Shown here piece by piece: positions 1-10,925 of a DNA stretch of 64,000 bases. The stretch is from Branchipolynoe longqiensis (lineage: Eukaryota > Annelida > Polychaeta > Phyllodocida > Polynoidae): the NCBI GenBank assembly GCA_030323885.1, contig CM059187.1:124424737-124488736 (forward strand), given 5' to 3'. Under the pieces are notes generated by a model. It searched no databases and was not told the DNA's origin. It saw only the letters and a list, made by a program, of their open reading frames with translations. The translations under genes were made by a program, and so were the position numbers. The first letter of the stretch is position 1. Each line of letters starts with the position of its first letter.

Positions 1-195
1 AGCTTTGCACCATTCTCCTATTTCTATACACAGCAATATGCATGGAGTGACAGTGTAAGGAATCTGACAGTGGTATATAGTCACATGAAGCTACGTCTGC
101 TTGCAAACAAGGTTAAAACTATTAGTAGGCATATTAGGCCCTACAATAATCAAATCAAAATGCAATGATGACAACACGAGTTCACCCCATAGTAG

Positions 196-541
196 GTTGT
201 TTTTGGTTTGTTGTTGTTTTTTACGTCCTAGCAACATCTAAGGTCATATCAGGCCGGGTACCAACTTGTGACAGTGCGCACTCATGGTGACTTTATAGTG
301 CTGCCCCACTGGAAGACCAGGCCACCAGGACCAGGACCTGATATCCCACTCAGTCACATTATCCTGACACTGAGCCACCCAGTCCTTGCCCTATCCTATT
401 AATGCAGAGCGGCAGGATAGGAAGCAACAAGTATACATTTTTAAGTCATCGGTTTGACTCGACTAGGGTTCGAACCCATGACCACACAATCTACCAACAT
501 GGGAGACGGACGCTCTAACTCATTCGGCCATCCCGTCTGGT
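196..541 (-). mobile_element. tRNA-derived SINE, family A, near full length
   Basis: On the minus strand the element starts at 540 with a tRNA-like head. It has an A-box-like GGCCGAATGAG stretch and a B box (GGTTCGAACCC at about 465-475). A conserved body follows ('gactgagtgggatat', 'gcagcactataaagtcacc', 'tgatatgaccttagatgttg'), then a short AAC-rich tail. The same head and body recur at least eight more times in the window in both orientations. The repetition and diverged tRNA stems argue against a working tRNA gene. Confidence 0.8.
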
Positions 542-1417
542 CGGGCCATCAGGCTTCGGAATTAGGGTAACACCATAGGTTTCGGTGTATCCTTTAATCA
601 TATATATGTTCAAATTGCATAATCATGAAATTTATTAGTTTGTGATAACCTAGTGGCTGGTAAAATACTCAAACATATCCGAACAGATGTCTAATATGCA
701 ATAAATAGCTCTTTCTGTAAAGAACATATTTGTTTAATTTCATGTAGCACTGTGTAGTGGTTTGTCTAACAACACTGCAGCTGGGAAATAATTATAAACC
801 CTAAGAAAATACCCCCAATGCATTTTGTACTGGGTAAATAATGCTGAATATCGTGAACACGTGGCACATGTGTCGTGCATCATTATTGCTCGATGGGCGT
901 TTCTAAAATCAGCAGCACAATTTTCTGGTGCGGGAAAAGTGATATAAAACCCTGGCATGCGTCGCTATTTACGTCTTGACATGACGTCAGATGTAAAACC
1001 TTATGCATTCACTTTTTGATGGGATGTAAAATCTTATGTATTCCCTTACCTTGCGTTTTGGAAAGGTTCCACATTTGAGTATACATCGGGAATAGTTATA
1101 GTTGGATCGATCCGAATGTCTGCAGTCGCGGGCTTTTGCGACAACGCACTCGATTACGACACCACGCGGGTTGTTTCAATTGTCGCCTTTCGAAAATCCA
1201 ATACACGTGTTAATGGAATCTCAGCCATAGCAAAATCAGTAGACCAAAGCGCAGGTGGTATTGCCTACCTTGTCAGTGGCACTGTGCTCATGTGTGCTGT
1301 CGCTCACAGCTGTAAACATTTGGGTACACCTGCACGGTATGGGTTTTGGTTCTGGCAGTAGGTGGCGTAATAAGTTACACTCTCACTGTATCCGTCACTA
1401 TCACTGGTTCAGACCTA
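542..1417. other. AT-rich intergenic DNA, nothing recognised
   Basis: The short open frames here have no recognisable motif and no splice context. I see no gene, RNA or clear repeat. Confidence 0.5.
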
Positions 1418-2011
1418 AGCCGTTGTCACACGGGCGCTGTAAATCGATTCGTAGAAATCGACTTGTATAGTTTGGGTTACATTTCGCGTGTGAACGGGCG
1501 TCTGAGTCGAATTAGGGCTGAATCGATTCCTGTGATCCTGATACTGGAAAACACTTGTGGAGATGCATTACGCGAGTAGATTTCTCTGAGTCGATTTATT
1601 TTTCCCGTGTGGACACTCTGAGGCGGATTAAGGACGTCACACGCATGCGCAGTCGAGACCTTAGTTTGTTGACTTTCCGGTCGATCAAAAGCACATATTA
1701 TAGAATTTAGTCTATGAACCTGCTAGAGGTGCACAGATATTTTTTTCATCATTTATTTTTAGGGTTTCACTGCCCAGCAGAAGTTTTGACCGTTCCAAAC
1801 CAATACGATTCAGTACATACATATCTAGGTCGAACCCACTCTCTAGTGGTCACGTCGACTAACCGAAAACTGGCGCTGGTCAGACTGGACTTGCTCATGC
1901 GCGGATATCGACTTCCGGCCCAAGTAGTGCTCGTGTGAACGGGCGGCTAATTCGACTCACCTGATTCGATTTGTCTGATTCGCTTCACATTTTGCCCGTG
2001 TGACCACGGCT
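1418..2011. mobile_element. MITE with 18-bp terminal inverted repeats
   Basis: The left end AGCCGTTGTCACACGGGC and the reverse complement of the right end AGCCGTGGTCACACGGGC differ at one base. The interior of about 560 bp repeats 'cgtgtgaacgggcg'-type motifs (about 1488 and 1932) and TCGATT/GAATCGA words. No transposase is present. The termini resemble the 'ACACGGGC' ends of the MITE at 59770-60333, so both may belong to one TWA-targeting (PIF/Harbinger-like) group. The TSD here is imperfect (TAA/TCA at best). Confidence 0.65.
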
Positions 2012-2740
2012 CATGATGAAGGATTCACCCGGTACTCGCAGTACACAGGTGAATACCAACCCTATATAAAAACGGTTGAAAAAGCGGGTTAATGAATTGA
2101 GAGCCTAATTTCACAATCTAAGAAGCAACAATTATTCTTTACATGTCTTATTGATAGCCCGCTACCTTTGAGTTGAAACATATAATATAATATCTAGTTT
2201 AATAAGATTTAAAAGTGAAATCAACGGTGTTCTGTGGCCGCCATCTTGTCTTTTTGCATTCTCTCCCATTTCACCAACTCTATGCCGATATAAGTAACCA
2301 TTTGACACTGGAGGCAGGCATTCTACTTGCTGTTCCATACTAAAGCTATTTTTGCACGTATTTACAGTACGTTGTCGTTCACCCGTGTACTGAATCTTTT
2401 ATCTAGTTCAGACCTAGTACTAGATTTTTTTTTTTTTTAAAGATTCACCCCGTACTGCAGTAGTCTGAACACAGTCAGAGGTAAATCTGTTATCTAGTTC
2501 AGAATCAGTGCATGATTGAATTGGACCACCCTTGTTATGCATGCAACTGCCATGCTGAAGATATCAAATCACCATTAGGTCTACATCCAGCCACAGTAGG
2601 CCTAGTCTCAAGTCTTCCCAAAGTCGCTGCTCACACATGGCCTAATCAGGAATCTTGACGTTTTTTTTACGTGATGTAACGTACATGCAGGGACAGCAAT
2701 GGAAAAAATCGCTATTTTGGTCGTTTTTTGGCTAGCTCTC
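2012..2740. repeat. Diverged interspersed repeat, shared with 40590-42470
   Basis: Blocks at 2019-2190 ('gattcacccggtac', 'cccgctacctttgagttga') and 2270-2400 ('ctctcccatttca', 'tgttccatactaaag') reappear in order at 40600-40770, 41190-41270 and 42380-42460. This indicates two copies of an unclassified repeat of several hundred bases, the second interrupted by other sequence. No coding capacity is visible. Confidence 0.5.
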
Positions 2741-3163
2741 AGTCTCACACCTACCCGGACAAGCCACGGTCAACCCACGAACCACAGCACGGACAACCCC
2801 CAGACTACCCGGTGTAGCCACGGATTAGTCCCGGACAACCGCCAGACTACTCCCGGATAGCCCGGAGTATAAAATTACCCAGACGAGACACGGACGACTC
2901 CCGGACAACACATGGACTTTTTGGATGAGTCACGGATCACACATGGATGATGCCAGTTAACCCCGGATTGCAATATTCCCCGGATCGCCGCGGTTGTTTG
3001 AAACATTTTAATTCATCCGGGGAAGACCCCGGATGAGGCCGGATCACCAAGGACCAGCCACAGATCACCAAGGACCAGCCATGGATCACGCCGGATCGCC
3101 ACGAACCATGCCGGATCACATTTTGGGGCTCATCCAGCCCCTGATCCGGGTAGGTGTGACTTA
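2741..3163. mobile_element. MITE rich in CCGGA/CACGGA words
   Basis: The terminal inverted repeats are CACACCTACCCGGA (about 2745-2758) and TCCGGGTAGGTGTG (about 3145-3158), with a few more matching bases outside. The 420-bp interior is made of degenerate short units (ccggacaa, cacggatcac, accaaggaccagcca) on both strands. No ORF of note is present, so this looks like a non-autonomous DNA element. Confidence 0.65.
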
Positions 3164-3164
3164 G

Positions 3165-3843
3165 GATTTACCTTCTAGGTCCGAGTGTTTTGCAGTGGGA
3201 AAATCAACTATGGCAATGAGGAGCCAATAATTTTGGGAGGAAAAGTTCTTGATTATCAGACCAACTACAGATATCTAGGGATGAATCTTGATAGGAAATT
3301 AAACTACAAAAACATAAAAGAAGTTATCAAGAAGGCAAACCACAACATCTGGATATTAGTGAATACCAGAAAATACCTAACTACAAATATGGCTAGTAAA
3401 ATCTATAAAGGTATGATACTACTATTATTACTACCATACTTCGAAGATGGTGATGTAATATATATGGGAGTAACAAAAATATGTTGGATAAACTACAAAG
3501 ACTACAAAATAGAGCACTTAAAATATGTCTGAAGGTGGAACATAGATACCCAACTGATGATCTCCATAGGAAAGCAAGAGTCAACACACTAAATGACAGG
3601 AGAAAAGCACATCTCAAAATAGCAGCATTCAGGGAGACAAGGAAGCCTGGGAGGGGGCAGTAACAAAAAAGGCAACAAGAGGTAGTGATGTTCCCAGACC
3701 GATAATAAACAGAGCCAAAAACAGATCATATGGGAGGAGTACCGAGTACATGAATACACTGGGAGTAGAAGAAAGAAGTACAGGGCAATAGAAACATATA
3801 AAACATTAATCAAAAGAGAACTAAATGCACTGCTAGACTAATG
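3165..3843 (+). pseudogene. LINE reverse transcriptase, C-terminal fragment
   Basis: Conceptual translation in two or more frames gives the C-terminal end of a non-LTR retrotransposon RT (jockey/CR1-like by appearance). Landmarks are 'YRYLGMNLDRKLNY' near 3270-3310, then 'LPYFEDGDVIYMG' near 3430-3470. After a frameshift come 'LDKLQRLQNRALKICLK' near 3484-3535 and 'ARVNTLNDRRKAHL' near 3575-3615. The catalytic RT core is missing, so this is a 5'-truncated, frameshifted copy. An A-rich sequence follows at about 3845-3900. Confidence 0.7.
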
Positions 3844-4260
3844 ACAACAACAAATAAAATGAATTAAAAAAGAAAAAGCAAGATAGATAAATAAATGAAT
3901 AGAAAATACACTGATAATTCAAGCAAAGTTTTAGAGGGTATATAGATGCTAGGTATGATACATACTTAAAACTTAAAATCAAAACCTAATGACCACTAAA
4001 ACAGCAAGGTGAAGACATTCAGAGAAATTAACTATTGGTAACCAAACAATTATCCGATTGTAGAACGAATAAACTCACAGAGGTTTGGGGCATGTGAGAG
4101 AATGCTTACAAACAGAGAAAGAATGCATGCAGTAGTTAGCTACACAACAACTGAAAGTGATAACAAAGAAGGGGGGGGGGGTCATTAGACTTAACCGTTA
4201 TGGGCAGCATAAATACACCCATCACAAAAACAAACAATAAAAGAATATATATATATATAT
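3844..4260. other. A-rich intergenic DNA before the DIRS element
   Basis: No gene is visible. The stretch contains a G tract of about 11 bases at 4171 and a TA dinucleotide run (about 4246-4260) that forms the left flank of the DIRS-like element. Confidence 0.5.
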
Positions 4261-4334
4261 ATTTTACCTCGGGCTGTTGCCACCAAGGCATTCACAGCCC
4301 AGGGAGATGAAGCAGTTCCGGTCTCAAGTCAATT
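4261..4334 (+). repeat. DIRS left terminus (outer extension plus inverted repeat)
   Basis: Bases 4261-4308 are exactly complementary to 9579-9626 in the internal complementary region. Bases 4300-4334 are exactly complementary to 9861-9895 near the right end. A diverged relative of this terminus lies at about 29933-29993 in reverse orientation. Confidence 0.9.
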
Positions 4335-5067
4335 AGCATAAATTCAACAGACTCAGACATTACGCTGAGTTGTTTCAAGGTACGTTTTTATCTTTTTATG
4401 GGAGTTTAAGTTGGTCTTAAACCCCAAAAAGTGCTATATAACTTTATTAAGGGTTATAGATTAACGGGATGTTGTAATTACATGGTTATACCGATCCGGA
4501 GGTTATGAGTGGGTATTATTAAAATAGCGCCAGAGGATTTAGCGCGCTGCACCCGTAAAACGTTAGCATTATGACCTAGTTAATTATGTAGGTTACCGGA
4601 TCGGGTGACGGCGTGTTTTTGCCGTTGGGTGAATATGGCCGCTGTTTTGGTGCGTTGGCATGTTTAGCGTACGGCTGAATGACGGCGGTTTGGGGAGTTC
4701 TCTATGAACTTAGTCTTGGTTATACCTACACTCTTTAAGTGCGACTATGAAATTCATTTTCGCCTGACGGAATAGAGGTTAGGGGACCCAATGGTCACCA
4801 CCAGGCTTATTGATCGAGTTGGCTCGACTTCCATTGTCAATGTGCGTGTTCGACTAGGTCGGCATGGTTGTTTGATTGGGATGGTTCGGGTGGTTTATAG
4901 GAAACTATTTACCCAAAAAACTTCAAGACCACTGAAGTTCTCGATTGGTGTCACACATCGTGTCGCCGGGCACTGCATTAGAGAGGTAATTGTATGAGTG
5001 TAGGTGGTTGCAGTTGCCGTTACCATCACAATTAGCGCTGATTTGGTTCTACGCTAGTATATTGTAG
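4335..5067 (+). other. DIRS 5' leader
   Basis: This is non-coding sequence between the left terminus and the gag-like ORF. It probably includes the element's promoter and 5' UTR. No specific promoter motif stands out. Confidence 0.5.
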
Positions 5068-6492
5068 ATGGCGGCGAGACAGAGTTCGCGAAGAGTGCAG
5101 CAAGGGGCTGCCGTCACTGAGTCTGGGCAGGGGCAGTCTGGTAATTCGGACAGTAATAACATTGCGGTGCATGGCCCGAGTGAGAATCCGGGCCCTTCTA
5201 CAGTGCAGACTCAGATGGCCCAGGACCAATTGGTGAATCATTTTGTTGATGCTGCCCAGCTTGCCAGTCTAGAAGACAGGCTCACTTCTCTGTTGGAGAA
5301 AAGACTGGCAGAACCGTCGACCAATTGGGGAGATCAGACAGGCTCGCAAGACTTACAGTCAGAAGATGAGTCCATGTGGCGGGATGAGTTGTCACCAGGC
5401 ATTAGTGAGTCAGAGTCTTCTCTGAATAGTAGACACGCTAAATCAGTGGAGAAAGTAAACTCTGAGGTGTCGGAGGGTGACGAGTATAATAAGGCCAGAA
5501 AAAGAGCTAATGCGGGAAAAAGGAAGGATAAGAAGACAAAAAAGGGCAAGAAAAAGAGGAAGCGCGTATCCTCGTCTTCTTCCTCAAGCTCCAGCTCTTC
5601 GTCATCAGAGGATTCTGATTCTGACACTAATCACACGGGAGCACTGGCAAAAGAGTTTGATCTGGTGGCTAAGAATAGGCCAACGAAACCGGACAAGAAA
5701 GTGAGACTGTGTACTTTGTTGAGGAGGGCGTTGGAAGGTCACTTCCACACCTTCAAGCCAGCTAAGGTGATACTCAGAGGGGCGGAGAAATTCACAGGCG
5801 TCAAGGGCATCGAGGCGTCTTGCCCTAAAGAAATGGACAGTGAAGTCCCAATGTCGGAGGACAAAAAGAAAATAGAGAATGTGATGTACACAAGCCAGAG
5901 GGCCGTGTTAGCAGCTCTGACGGCTATTCTTCCAGTGGCCAACCGTATGCTGAAGGAGAAGGTTTTCACTTCACTTGCCTCAGACCTTAACAAGGCGATT
6001 GAGCTACTGGCTGCAGCCAGTACTTTCTTGACGTACAGAAGGTACGAGAATGTGTTCAAGGCGGTCACAACAGAGGCCGGCAAGGAAATAACATGTTCGA
6101 AGAAGGTTAAAGATAAGAACGGGAAAGAGTTCACACTCTTCCTCGCCCCGAAAGCGATTAAGGGCAAAGCCTTTGACAAAAGCAAGATGTTTGGGGGCCA
6201 GATACCACAACTACTGAAGAGGGTAGAATCGGGAAGTAAATGCGGAAGACAGATGGCACCAGCTACGCGCAAAAGTGACAGCCTGGGCTTTGGACGCGGT
6301 AAGCGAGGCAGAAATGACTTCAGGAAAAGGCAGGCATTTAGAGGGGCCAGACACTTCTCGCCCTCTTTCAGGGGTAGGGGAGTAGGCAGAGCCACTACCA
6401 ACTGGAACGATTACAACCGTACCCCGCAGAACCGTCAGCAGACACCCAACGGACAGAAACATCAGGGTTTCCACAGAGGGGGAATGAAGTAG
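5068..6492 (+). CDS. DIRS gag-like ORF1, 474 aa
   Basis: One intact ORF begins at the ATG at 5068, 733 bases inside the element. Residues about 1-90 are polar. About 145-170 is a Lys/Arg-rich block that runs into an uninterrupted Ser tract (about 171-183) and an acidic Ser-Asp stretch. About 200-370 is a folded-looking helical region (for example 'LLRRALEGHFHTFKPAKV', 'VLAALTAILPVANRML'). The last 80 residues are rich in Arg, Gly and Asn ('FRGRGVGRATTNWN'), a likely nucleic-acid-binding tail. No CCHC knuckle is present. Position, size and composition fit the structural protein of DIRS elements that packages element RNA. The stop codon abuts the RT frame. A serine/lysine tract is the only low-complexity oddity. 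Confidence 0.8.
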   Translation: MAARQSSRRVQQGAAVTESGQGQSGNSDSNNIAVHGPSENPGPSTVQTQMAQDQLVNHFVDAAQLASLEDRLTSLLEKRLAEPSTNWGDQTGSQDLQSEDESMWRDELSPGISESESSLNSRHAKSVEKVNSEVSEGDEYNKARKRANAGKRKDKKTKKGKKKRKRVSSSSSSSSSSSSSEDSDSDTNHTGALAKEFDLVAKNRPTKPDKKVRLCTLLRRALEGHFHTFKPAKVILRGAEKFTGVKGIEASCPKEMDSEVPMSEDKKKIENVMYTSQRAVLAALTAILPVANRMLKEKVFTSLASDLNKAIELLAAASTFLTYRRYENVFKAVTTEAGKEITCSKKVKDKNGKEFTLFLAPKAIKGKAFDKSKMFGGQIPQLLKRVESGSKCGRQMAPATRKSDSLGFGRGKRGRNDFRKRQAFRGARHFSPSFRGRGVGRATTNWNDYNRTPQNRQQTPNGQKHQGFHRGGMK

Positions 6493-8298
6493 TGCGCCTT
6501 ACTTCATCTGCTCAAGAAACCCCCTCAGATTTGGATAGGGTAACTGTTCATAAATTGGCTGGCAATGTAATGAATCATACTAAGGTTTGGAAAAGGTTAA
6601 CAAATTGTTGTTGGGTCTTGTCGGCTATAGAAGGAGTGTTTATACCCTTTCTGGAATTCCCTGTTCAAACAAGGACTCCGTTCCCATTCAGATTTTCTGA
6701 AGAGGAGAGGTTGCAGTTAACAAAAGAAGTTGTTAAACTGTGTGAAAAAGGGGTGGTGGTGAAGGCAACACACACGCAGGGAGAATTTATTTCTAATGTT
6801 TTTCTGAGGCCGAAGCCAGATGGGTCATTCAGAATTATTTTAGATTTAACAACTTTAAATAAATTAGTAGAATATCAACACTTCAAAATGTTTTCACTTA
6901 ATACGGCTATTGACCTAATTACACCAGGGGCATTTATGGCCAGCATAGACCTTAAAGATGCTTATTATACTATACCGATAGCACAAGAACATAGGAAATT
7001 CCTGAGGTCCTTATGGCAGGGGCAGCTGTTTGAATACACCTGTCTCCCCAATGGGTTATCACCAGCCCCACGCATGTTTACACGCATAATTAAGCCGATT
7101 TTCGCTGAGTTAGCAACTAGAGGGCATGTACTTTTTCCTTACATAGATGATTCGTTTATCATTGCTGACAGCTATGACAAATGCAAAAAAGCGGTAAATG
7201 ACCTGTGCTCTATCCTGACTGAGGTGAGGTTTCACATCCACGAGACGAAATCGGTAAAGACACCTACTCAAATGATTAAGTTTCTGGGGTTCCAACTGGA
7301 TACCGTAAAAATGCAGGTTTCCTTAACACGACAAGATTAATAAATTTTACACTTTTGTCGGAAATTTGGGAAAAGGAAAGAAATTAAAAATAAGAAGAGT
7401 AGCAGCAATGCTGGGACTCATGACGGCTTACACGCCAGCTGTGCTTTATGGGCAGGCTCATGTTAAAGGATTAGAAATAAATAAAAGTAAAGCATTAAAA
7501 TTGAGTAAGGGAAACTTTGAAAGGTCCATGAACATTTCAGAAGAGGGGTGGAAGGACATCCGTTGGTGGGAGGAAGCAGTGGGAATTTCCCCATCTCCAA
7601 TTAGGTTAGACAACCCATCGATCGAAATTACAACGGATGCCTCACTCCAAGGCTGGGGCGCTCACAGGGGAGACACAGCCACAGGAGGTAGATGGTTGCA
7701 AGTTGAATTAAACGCGCATATTAATGTGTTGGAATTAAGGGCCGTATGGCTGGGATTGCAAAGTTTGATAACAGAAAAGGAAGTACACATTCAGATTTAT
7801 ACAGACAACACGACTACGTTGGCGTATATAAACAGAATGGGAGGCACAAGGTCTCCAGAATGTAATGCAGTGGCCCAGCTAATTTGGCATTGGGCGGAGG
7901 CGAAACGGATTTGGCTCACAGCGGCCTACATCCCAGGTTCGCTTAATGTCTTAGCAGATAAGCACAGTCGGGAGTTTAAGGACCATCTTGAATGGGCACT
8001 GTCTCCAAAAATCTTCAAGAAAATTTGTGGGTTCTGGGAAAAACCAGAGGTAGACTTGTTTGCCTCGCGAAAAAATTTCAAAATTCCTAAATATGTGTCG
8101 TGGAAACCAGAACCTGAGTCTTGGAGGGTAGATGCATTTACCTTTGGATCGTCACATCATTTCTTCTATGTGTTTCCACCATTCAGCATGATTGCAAGAG
8201 TCGCCCGGAAACTGTGGATAGAGGAAGCCAATGCTATCCTAGTAACGCCGCATTGGCCAAGCCAACCATGGTTTGCTGCACTCAACAGGTGGAGTTGA
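6492..8298 (+). pseudogene. DIRS RT-RNase H ORF, with two frame changes
   Basis: The RT part is 6492-7340 ('ASIDLKDAYYTIP' with the first catalytic Asp; 'PYIDDSF' at about 7138-7158, the YxDD box). The thumb, RNase H and tail are 7366-8298. RNase H acidic residues are visible in order: 'TTDASLQGWG' (about 7630), 'NVLELRAVW' (about 7724), 'YTDNTTTLAY' (about 7798) and 'VLADKHSR' (about 7948). The reading frame changes twice between 7330 and 7380 (frame 0 to 2 to 1), each time by loss of one base, the second in an A run. Apart from this short linker both enzyme domains are uninterrupted. The product would make cDNA from element RNA in capsid-like particles. After RNase H a conserved tail ('FYVFPPFSMIARV', 'ILVTPHWPSQPWF') follows rather than a methyltransferase. 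Confidence 0.85.
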
Positions 8299-9379
8299 GA
8301 ACAGCGATTTCTGCCTCGAGCACTAAACAATCTGGCCCCACAGGGGCCACTGGAGGAAAAGGGAGACGTGTCAACAACCCCCTTGGCGGTATTCCGTTTT
8401 TAAGAAGATATCTTCAACCGTTTGGGTTAGACCCAATGACGATGGAATTCATTGTGTCATCGACTTGGCGTGAAGGGACAGTTAAGCTTTATGCAAATGC
8501 GTTAAGAAAGTGGGGATGTTTTGCATTACGAAAGGTGTTAAACCGTTAGCACCTTCAGTGGCACAAGTTTGCCGGTTCCTAAGGACTCTAGCGGAGGAAG
8601 GGCTGGGGTTTGGTGCAATTAACACAGCAAGGTGTGCTTTGTCGGTGGTTTTACCCAGGGAGGATGGACAAACAATTGGCAAACATCAGCTGGTGCATTG
8701 GCTTATGCGGTCAGTGTATGCAAAAAATCCACCAAAACCAAGGTACTCCAGGTTTGGGGATGTAAATAAAGTGTTTGATTTACTACAAAATTGGCCGGGA
8801 AACAGGAATTTGAATCTCAAGGAACTCACGTTAAAATTGGTCATCCTGTTACTATTGGTAACTGGACACAGAGGACAAACCATTGTTGCTCTCTCCATTG
8901 AGGGGTTGGAGGAACAGAAGAAAGAAGTGACTTTTCATCTGAAAAAATTACTTAAGTCAAATAGGCTCGGAGATCCATTGTTGTCAATATCTTTGTATGC
9001 ATACGATGAGTGTCCACGTATATGTGTTGTTAGAGCTCTTAAAGCGTACTTAGGGCATACAAAAGACATTAGGATAGGGAAGCAACTTTTAGTTAGCTAC
9101 ATAAGACCCCATGCGCCAATATCAAGGGACACTTTGGCACGATGGACTGTTCAAATACTTGACAGGGCAGGTGTTAATACAAAAGAGTTTAGGCCGCACT
9201 CAACTCGAGGGGCGGCAGCTTCAAAGGCTAGAGCATTGGGAATTTCAGTTAACACTATCCTAAAACATGCAGGCTGGAAGACGGCCAGATCTTTTGCTCT
9301 CCACTATAACAAGAAGGTGGAGAAACATAACAAAGTAGCCAAAAGGTTGTTGGACAACGCTAAAAACAAGCGAGTTTAG
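8121..9379 (+). pseudogene. DIRS tyrosine recombinase ORF, one frame change
   Basis: This is a tyrosine recombinase of the phage-integrase superfamily, which inserts the circular cDNA without a DDE integrase. The N-terminal core-binding part is in one frame (ending 'TVKLYANALRKW' near 8510). It overlaps the end of the RT-RH ORF. The catalytic part is in another frame (8510-9379). Catalytic landmarks are the first Arg in 'TGHRGQT' (about 8860), 'RPHSTRGAA' carrying the H-x-x-R pair (about 9190), 'HAGWKT' (about 9268) and the nucleophile Tyr in 'HYNKK' (about 9301). The frame change near 8515 equals loss of one G from a G run. With that exception the protein looks functional. Confidence 0.88.
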
Positions 9380-9578
9380 TCTGTATGAAGTAATACGACG
9401 ACAAATATTACAAGTAATGTGTAACAATTTATTGGTAAACTTGTAAACATCGTTCAGAGTTACTCTGGTTATAAACTCAATAAAGAAAGGCTAAGCGCAA
9501 GCTATTACAATGTCGATCATGGTTCTTTTATGAGAAGGGAATTAAATAGTAGTCGGGTTAAATACTCGGTACGTAAAA

Positions 9579-9717
9579 ATCTCCCTGGGCTGTGAATGCC
9601 TTGGTGGCAACAGCCCGAGGTAAAATAGGTTAAGTTAGACGAGACTTACCTGGGTATAGTTGAAGGATAACTTCTGTTTTACCGAGGGCTGTGCCCCTTG
9701 GTAGTCGCAGTACAGGG
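9579..9717 (+). repeat. DIRS internal complementary region (ICR)
   Basis: The first 48 bases (9579-9626) are the exact reverse complement of the left end 4261-4308. Bases 9626-9717 are the exact reverse complement of the right end 9891-9982. The order is that of a right-end to left-end junction, as proposed for DIRS-1 circularisation, where the ICR bridges the termini. Confidence 0.93.
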
Positions 9718-9860
9718 CCCACCCAACCCGCTCCTTGCGATACAGAAGAATTCATTTGCGAATTAATGAAAAATTAAATAAGCTTACAAAGAAAAATTAG
9801 TTTCAGGTAAGACAGCTAGATAGACAATTAGCTCATATTTAACCCTCCAAATTAGGTAAA

Positions 9861-9982
9861 AATTGACTTGAGACCGGAACTGCTTCATCTCCCTGTACTG
9901 CGACTACCAAGGGGCACAGCCCTCGGTAAAACAGAAGTTATCCTTCAACTATACCCAGGTAAGTCTCGTCTAACTTAACCTA
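9861..9982 (+). repeat. DIRS right terminus
   Basis: The 35-bp inverted repeat 9861-9895 pairs with 4300-4334. The outer 92 bases (9891-9982) pair perfectly with the ICR. A diverged reverse-oriented relative of this end is at 25012-25125. Confidence 0.9.
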
Positions 9983-10297
9983 TATACAGGGATGCCAGTT
10001 GGGGTTGATAAAATTAGTGGAAAACACGAAAAGTGTTGTGTACACCTAAAAACAAAAAAAATGTATATGTCCCAAATTATCTAAAACGTATAGAAAAATC
10101 GAATTTGAAAAAGAAAATTGAAAAAAATCGGTAGTAATGGATATGCATGGAAATTGGAAAATTCTAAGTCATCCCAAATTGTCTGTCAAGTTTAGTTTGG
10201 GCAGTAACTGCCGGGTGGTGCCACCTTACTTCGGCCGCCGCTGACCAGGTAGGCTCAGTATTGACTAGTGTTCTCGTAATGCGACAGGAGGTGCCAC

Positions 10298-10578
10298 GAA
10301 AAGGAGGAAAGCAAGACAGGGGTGGAGAAAGAGGCGTTTATTGAGCGCCTCAGGAAATACAGAGGACAGGTTAGATACAATGGTACAAGAGGTAATCGGC
10401 TCATGAGGAGCAATGCAATATGACATGTAAACAGGGGCTCATAAGGAGCAATGCAATACAATGAGGATAAAGGGCTCATAAGGAGCTGGTAAGAGAGTCA
10501 ATGTGGGGCTCAGATGGAGCAAGAGTTTGTGGTGAAGGTCAGGCTGTCAGTGAGGGGGAGCCGAGGAGCCCTCCACCA
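10298..10578 (-). repeat. Ngaro-like split repeat B2
   Basis: This 281-bp block matches 10926-11206 base for base as far as I can read. It forms the 3' end of the element on the minus strand. It contains short internal units built on 'ggctcataaggag'. Confidence 0.88.
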
Positions 10579-10625
10579 TAAGAAAAGAGAGAGAAGAGAA
10601 AAGAAAGAGATGGGTAGGTGGGTGG

Positions 10626-10924
10626 AGAAAAAAGGGGAGAAGTCTGGAAGGCGGCAGGAGGGCGAGTGCCTGAGGGAGGCCGGAGGCGGCCTTATAAGGG
10701 AAAGGAGGAGGGCGACAGCAGGTGAGGTGTGAAGGCTGCCGGCCCGGGGAAGGTGGTGAGCAGCGGGCGTCGGGTGAGGCGCGAATGCTGCGCGGCAGAG
10801 GGCGGGGGAGGGAGCGAGTCGCGGCGGCGTCGGGCGAGGTGTCAAGCTGCGCGACAGCCGGGGCGGGGGAGGGTCTCCTCCTTTCCTCGCATCAAACGTA
10901 ATGCTACGCATTACAACCGATGCG
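10626..10924 (-). repeat. Ngaro-like split repeat A2
   Basis: This block is homologous to 15664-15976 (A1), which has an extra G-rich stretch near 15786-15800. It starts, on the minus strand, at a palindrome GTAATGC-TAC-GCATTAC (10898-10914). Confidence 0.87.
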
Positions 10925-10925
10925 C

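Larger units (their letters stand above)
4261..9982 (+). mobile_element. Complete DIRS-like tyrosine-recombinase retrotransposon
   Basis: The element has gag-like, RT-RNase H and YR genes plus every structural feature of DIRS elements. A 35-bp inverted repeat links the two ends (4300-4334 and 9861-9895, exact). The left end has a 39-bp outer extension and the right end an 87-bp one. The internal complementary region at 9579-9717 is the exact reverse complement of the right end (9891-9982) joined to the left end (4261-4308). That is the junction expected in the circular intermediate of this family. No LTRs, no DDE integrase and no obvious TSD are seen. Termini without mismatch suggest recent insertion, although the RT-RH and YR frames contain single-base shifts. 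I see no DAM-like methyltransferase domain, which many DIRS elements carry. Confidence 0.92.

Noticed and set aside
465..541. tRNA genes (here and at 39420, 47206, 49644, 57881, 60811)
   Set aside because: They have A/B-box-like heads but diverged stems and always continue into a conserved SINE body.
1116..1938. Overlapping short ORFs at 1.1-1.9 kb
   Set aside because: They have no motifs or codon bias, and most lie within a MITE.
9626..9982. A separate 360-bp palindromic MITE with 92-bp arms
   Set aside because: The left arm is directly preceded by the complement of the DIRS left end and the order equals a circle junction, so it is the ICR plus right terminus of one DIRS element.
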